The notes below the pieces were generated by a model. It was not told the origin of the DNA. It ran no database searches and was given only the letters and a program-made list of their open reading frames with translations. From positions 1 to 8,187 of the forward strand of contig DAINAR010000088.1 in NCBI GenBank assembly GCA_036733345.1: a stretch of 8,187 bases of DNA, in the 5' to 3' direction. The stretch is from JAFGMQ01 sp036733345. Its GTDB lineage: Bacteria > Desulfobacterota > DSM-4660 > Desulfatiglandales > Desulfatiglandaceae. Made by a program: the position numbers and the translations under genes. Shown piece after piece: positions 5,484 to 8,187 of this stretch (positions within the stretch are counted from its first letter, which is position 1; each line of letters opens with the position of its first letter).

Positions 5484-5531
5484 CTATAAGCACTGGCTGC
5501 TGTCGGAGGCGGTCACAGCGAGTCTTTTTCA
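5484..5531 (+). other. Decayed attC of cassette 2, doubling as a possible terminator
   Basis: The 1L-like CTATAAG (5484-5490) is followed by spacer CACTG and a box beginning GCTGCTGT. GCTGT (5499-5503) pairs with ACAGC (5515-5519), and ACT (5492-5494) pairs with AGT (5521-5523). A 1R would be expected at 5525-5531 but the sequence there is TTTTTCA. The stem followed by T-rich DNA (5525-5543) could now act as an intrinsic terminator for the cassette transcript. Confidence 0.4.
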
Positions 5532-5939
5532 TTTTTTTGTTTTGCTTTGGGTTTATCTCCCCGCCCATGAAAAAAGCGTCAGGCGGGCTGTTGTGGTGAG
5601 GTCATTGAAAAATTCAACACGGGCCTTCGGGCCGGTATCGTTCGGCCGCCTGAAGAGGATTGGAGACTCTATTAATGGCAAGAGATTCCTCCTTGCTTGC
5701 CAGCATATATGGCTAAAACTAACAGTGAACTTGTTCCCGCTTAATATCGGCGGGATTATTCAATTCCAGTATATTGCCTTCCGGTATCAGTGTTTCATTA
5801 GTTAGTATTGATTTAAGAATGATTACTATCCACTGGCGGGATTTTATAAATTAGAAGTGAAATTAAGGTGGATTTTTATATTAACCGGATTACTCCGTTA
5901 TATTAAAAACCGGGACTGATTCAAAACATTGAGAAAAGC
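5532..5939 (+). other. Gene-less region between the cassettes and the beta-helix gene
   Basis: I see no convincing gene in about 400 bp. It contains an inverted repeat CCCGCC/GGCGGG (5560-5565 and 5582-5587); a compact TTCG-loop hairpin GGCC-TTCG-GGCC near 5625-5636; ATTGAAAAATTCAA near 5608-5620; CCCGC...GCGGG near 5739-5757; and an imperfect hairpin just before the next gene (5878-5903). The density of small hairpins suggests degraded mobile or cassette DNA, but no homology can be asserted. No clear -35/-10 pair was found; the promoter of the next gene is probably in the A+T-rich 5800-5905 stretch. Confidence 0.4.
5878..5903 (+). promoter_or_regulatory. Imperfect inverted repeat 37 bp upstream of the beta-helix gene
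   Basis: ATATTAACCGGA pairs with TCCGTTATAT across a TTAC loop, giving 10 base pairs with two single-base bulges. It may be an operator or a leader hairpin for the downstream gene. Confidence 0.3.
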
Positions 5940-8027
5940 ATGAAAAAGACAATCAATATCACAGGTCTCTTTGTAATCTGCGCATTTATTATTATCAATG
6001 TCCTGCCCGGGCCTGGAACACTTCTGAAACCGGCATCCTTTCTCGGAGTGACCAAAGCCAGGGCTCAGGAGGTAGGGACTCTGCATGTGGTCATCACCCC
6101 GCAGCAGGCTGTTGATGAAGGCGCCCAGTGGAGAGTGGACGGAGGTGTCTGGCGAAACAGCGATATATATTTCGGGCTTGAGGCGGGAAGCCACACGGTC
6201 AACTACAAGGCTATTCCGGGCTGGCTCACTCCTCCTGATGATGCTGTTGATATCATCGAAGACCAGATAACGGAAATAACCGGGACCTATTCAAAGGAGA
6301 CAGGTTCCTTGAAGATAAACATAGGGCCTCAGGGCGCTGTTGATGCAGGCGCTCAGTGGAATGTTGACGATGGAGAATGGCAGAACAGCGGAGCAACGGT
6401 TCAAGACCTGGCCCCCGGAGACCATACTGTAGATTACAAGGCCGTTGCAGGCTGGACTTCACCTCCTTCGGAAACCGTCTCCATAACAGGCGGTTTGGTT
6501 ACTGAGAAAACAGGAACATACACACAGCAGTTCGGGTCATTGAGGGTATTCATCAACCCGCAAGGGGCGATTGATGAGGGCGCCAGATGGAGGGTTGCGA
6601 GCGAAGGGCCATGGCATGACAGCGGTGATACCGTATCCGGCCTGGCTGTAGGCGACCAGACGGTCATCTTTAAAGGAATATTCGGATGGACCCGTCCTGC
6701 AGACATTCCTGTTACCATAAACGAAGATCAGGTTACCGAAACAACAGGCGCTTACACGAAACTCCCTGAAGGAAATACGATCCGTGTCCTGGCTGACCAT
6801 ACGACTATCCAGGCGGCCATCAATGCGGCCTCTGACGGCGATACAGTCCTTGTTGCCGATGGGACATACTCGGGATTCTGGAACACAAACCTTGATTTTA
6901 ACGGCAAGGCCATAAAGGTCTCTTCGGAAAACGGCCCTGAGACCTGCATTATCGACGGCGGCAACAGCGCAAGAGGCTTTCTTTTTGATAAAGGGGAGGA
7001 AGGAGACTCCGTGGTATCAGGGTTTACTGTCACAAACGGCATGTCATCAGAAGGGCACGGCGGTGCCATCTATATGAACGGAACATCCCCGACTATCAAC
7101 AACTGTACTGTCTCTGGAAATTGGGTCTCGGCCGATAACGGATATGGCGGTGGAATCTATTGCAGTGGCGGCGCCCCTATTATCAACAGTTGTATTATCT
7201 CCGGTAACATAGCCAGTGGCTTTGGTGGCATTGGCGGCGGAATCTGTTGTAGCGGTAGCTCCCCGACTATTACAAATTGTACCATCTCTGGAAATAGCGC
7301 TTATGACTACGGGGAGGGTGGTGGAATCGATTCTAATGAAGGCTCTCCGATTATCATCAATTGTACCATCTCCGGGAATTCCGCAGGTTACTACGGGGGC
7401 GGAATTTATTGCAGAGGCGGCGCCACGACTATCTCCAACTGCACTGTCTCCGGGAATACAGCCGGAGGAGGGAGCACTTGGGAGCCTGTAGGGGATGGCG
7501 GTGGAATCTATTGTCGTGACGGCTCTCCGACTATCACCAATTGTACCATCTCTGGGAATAGTACTACGTACGGCGGTGGTGGAATCTATTGTAGAGACAC
7601 CTCCCCGACTATCACCAACTGTACAATCTCTGGGAATAGGGCACCGGGCGATGATATTGGTGATGGCTGCGGCGGTGGAATCTATTGCAGATACACCTCC
7701 CCGACTATCACCAACTGCATCTTCTGGAGTGACTCCCCTCAAGAGATTTGTGGTGGTACCCCCACTATTACCTATTCTGATATCCAGGGCGGGTATACAG
7801 GGGAAGGAAATATAGACGCCGACCCACTCTTTGTTGACCCGAACAATGCCAATTTTCACCTGACTGCATCATCCCCCTGCATAAATGCAGGTAACAACAA
7901 TGCAGCAAATATTCCTAAAACCGATAAGGACGGCCGTCAACGTATTATTGGTGGCACTGTAGATATGGGTGCATACGAGTTCGTAATCAAGGCCATGCCC
8001 TGGCTGAATTTATTACTGCTTAATTGA
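5940..8027 (+). CDS. Secreted repeat and parallel beta-helix protein
   Basis: A 695-aa exported protein. Residues 1-42 are a signal peptide: KK at 2-3, hydrophobic 7-23, and a likely Sec cut after A-R-A (40-42), a rather long leader. Residues about 46-274 hold three repeats of about 75 aa, each with the pattern GxLxVxIxPQxAxxxGAxWxV, a W...S segment, GxxTVxYK, GW..P and ...TGTY. They are probably beta-sandwich modules resembling PEGA-type repeats. Residues about 283-615 form a right-handed parallel beta-helix. It starts with IQAAINAASDGDTVLVADGTY and runs into eight coils of GGGIYC...SPTITNCTISGN (373-598). DADPLFVDP...SSPCINAGN...DMGAYEF (626-681) is the usual closing cap of such proteins. 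The tail VIKAMPWLNLLLLN is hydrophobic. No catalytic motif is evident; adhesin, surface-coat or polysaccharide-binding roles are guesses. ATG 5940 follows GAGAAAA at suitable distance. I see no gene partner. Confidence 0.85.
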   Translation: MKKTINITGLFVICAFIIINVLPGPGTLLKPASFLGVTKARAQEVGTLHVVITPQQAVDEGAQWRVDGGVWRNSDIYFGLEAGSHTVNYKAIPGWLTPPDDAVDIIEDQITEITGTYSKETGSLKINIGPQGAVDAGAQWNVDDGEWQNSGATVQDLAPGDHTVDYKAVAGWTSPPSETVSITGGLVTEKTGTYTQQFGSLRVFINPQGAIDEGARWRVASEGPWHDSGDTVSGLAVGDQTVIFKGIFGWTRPADIPVTINEDQVTETTGAYTKLPEGNTIRVLADHTTIQAAINAASDGDTVLVADGTYSGFWNTNLDFNGKAIKVSSENGPETCIIDGGNSARGFLFDKGEEGDSVVSGFTVTNGMSSEGHGGAIYMNGTSPTINNCTVSGNWVSADNGYGGGIYCSGGAPIINSCIISGNIASGFGGIGGGICCSGSSPTITNCTISGNSAYDYGEGGGIDSNEGSPIIINCTISGNSAGYYGGGIYCRGGATTISNCTVSGNTAGGGSTWEPVGDGGGIYCRDGSPTITNCTISGNSTTYGGGGIYCRDTSPTITNCTISGNRAPGDDIGDGCGGGIYCRYTSPTITNCIFWSDSPQEICGGTPTITYSDIQGGYTGEGNIDADPLFVDPNNANFHLTASSPCINAGNNNAANIPKTDKDGRQRIIGGTVDMGAYEFVIKAMPWLNLLLLN
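6075..6761 (+). repeat. Three ~75-codon intragenic repeats
   Basis: These encode residues 46-274 of the exported protein. Units begin at GTLHV (46), GSLKI (122) and GSLRV (199). Nucleotide divergence between units is substantial, so these are old duplications maintained at protein level. Confidence 0.8.
7056..7733 (+). repeat. Eight-coil beta-helix repeat array in the coding sequence
   Basis: These encode residues 373-598. Coils start at 373, 403, 432, 460, 486, 520, 546 and 578. The later coils (520, 546, 578) are nearly identical in DNA, with repeated GGCGGTGGAATCTATTG and CCGACTATCACCAA blocks, showing recent expansion. Coil-connecting turns vary from 4 to 18 residues. Confidence 0.85.
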
Positions 8028-8187
8028 ACAACGGTGTCCAAAAATCTACCTCAAAAAGCTGCGTAGATTCGCTGTAGAGGCCCCAAAGCCTCTCGCCACG
8101 AAGTGTTCAGGAACAAGTGGTTTCGTAACCAGCGAATAAATTTTACTGACCTCTGTGTAGCTCTTTTAGGCTGTATAAGGAAGTCCG
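8028..8187 (+). other. 3' flank of the beta-helix gene with two stem-loops
   Basis: AATCTAC (8043-8049) pairs with GTAGATT (8063-8069) over a 13-nt loop, and AGAGGC (8076-8081) pairs with GCCTCT (8088-8093) over a 6-nt loop. Neither is followed by a T-run, so if they terminate transcription it is not by the classical intrinsic route. The rest (8094-8187) shows no gene. Confidence 0.4.

Larger units (their letters stand above)
4960..5531 (+). mobile_element. Integron gene cassette 2 (BglII-like nuclease), 3' end decayed
   Basis: The cassette begins at the 1R crossover of the first attC (G^TTATAG). Its gene starts nine bases in and is followed by a 1L-like box CTATAAG (5484-5490), which matches six of seven bases of the complement of its own opening core (CTATAAC). 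The closing 1R is not recognisable, so the right boundary is approximate. The coding region is much richer in A+T than cassette 1, consistent with a separate origin. Confidence 0.5.

Noticed and set aside
5542..5805. An 87-codon open frame starting with TTG
   Set aside because: It has no ribosome-binding site and no recognisable motif, and it spans several hairpins. I treat it as non-coding.
5725..5850. Minus-strand peptide-like frame ending ...IPEGNILELNNPADIKRE...
   Set aside because: It looks somewhat protein-like near its end but has no start codon and only about 40 codons. At most it is a gene relic.
7047..7859. A 270-codon open frame on the minus strand opposite the beta-helix repeats
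   Set aside because: It is a shadow of the repetitive coding sequence: its 'protein' repeats in step with the coils and has no start signals. The plus-strand frame has signal peptide, domains and cap.

Overview
The window looks like bacterial chromosome, most likely from a Desulfobacterota-type (delta-proteobacterial) organism. The clues are an efp gene overlapping an EpmA/GenX-type EF-P lysyltransferase gene, a zinc-finger/J-domain protein, and a large secreted protein with 'GA.W.VD...W..SG' repeats followed by a parallel beta-helix, a style I associate with that group. This taxonomic call is inference from protein flavour; no rRNA or other marker gene is present.

Layout. Bases 175-1666 (+) hold a tight translation module: elongation factor P and its lysine-modifying enzyme, overlapping by 20 bp. 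Bases 1721-2617 (+) hold a sigma70-like promoter, a possible very short upstream ORF and a 241-aa protein with an N-terminal CxxC...CxxxC finger and a C-terminal J domain. A convergent DUF1232 membrane protein (2691-3029, -) follows, with its own good promoter at 3132-3160.

The centre, 3180 to about 5530, is the interesting part, and I interpret it as a small decayed integron. A tyrosine-recombinase N-terminal fragment (- strand, 3469 to 3180) has a perfect Shine-Dalgarno and ATG, is frameshifted at an A8 run and lacks the catalytic domain. It points away from two + strand gene cassettes. Cassette 1 (3886-4959) carries a NucS/DUF91-like PD-(D/E)xK nuclease and ends in a 58-bp attC with the canonical 7-5-box architecture and an extrahelical G. 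The nuclease stop codon lies in the attC loop. Cassette 2 (from 4960) carries a BglII-type nuclease (D81-x8-E90-x-Q92) with no methyltransferase beside it, and ends in a decayed attC. In each cassette the attC 1L box is complementary to the cassette's own first bases (7/7 and 6/7), as expected if each had once been circular. Between recombinase and cassettes lies a 361-bp unit bounded by near-identical 23-bp direct repeats; it contains a tandem-repeat hairpin.

Bases 5540-5939 have no convincing gene. Bases 5940-8027 (+) encode a 695-aa exported protein: signal peptide, three ~75-residue repeats, an eight-coil beta-helix with two columns of cysteines, and a short hydrophobic tail. Two stem-loops follow. 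The housekeeping genes on the left are unrelated to the nuclease cassettes. The cassettes are best read as acquired, probably defence-type cargo, stranded beside a dead integrase.
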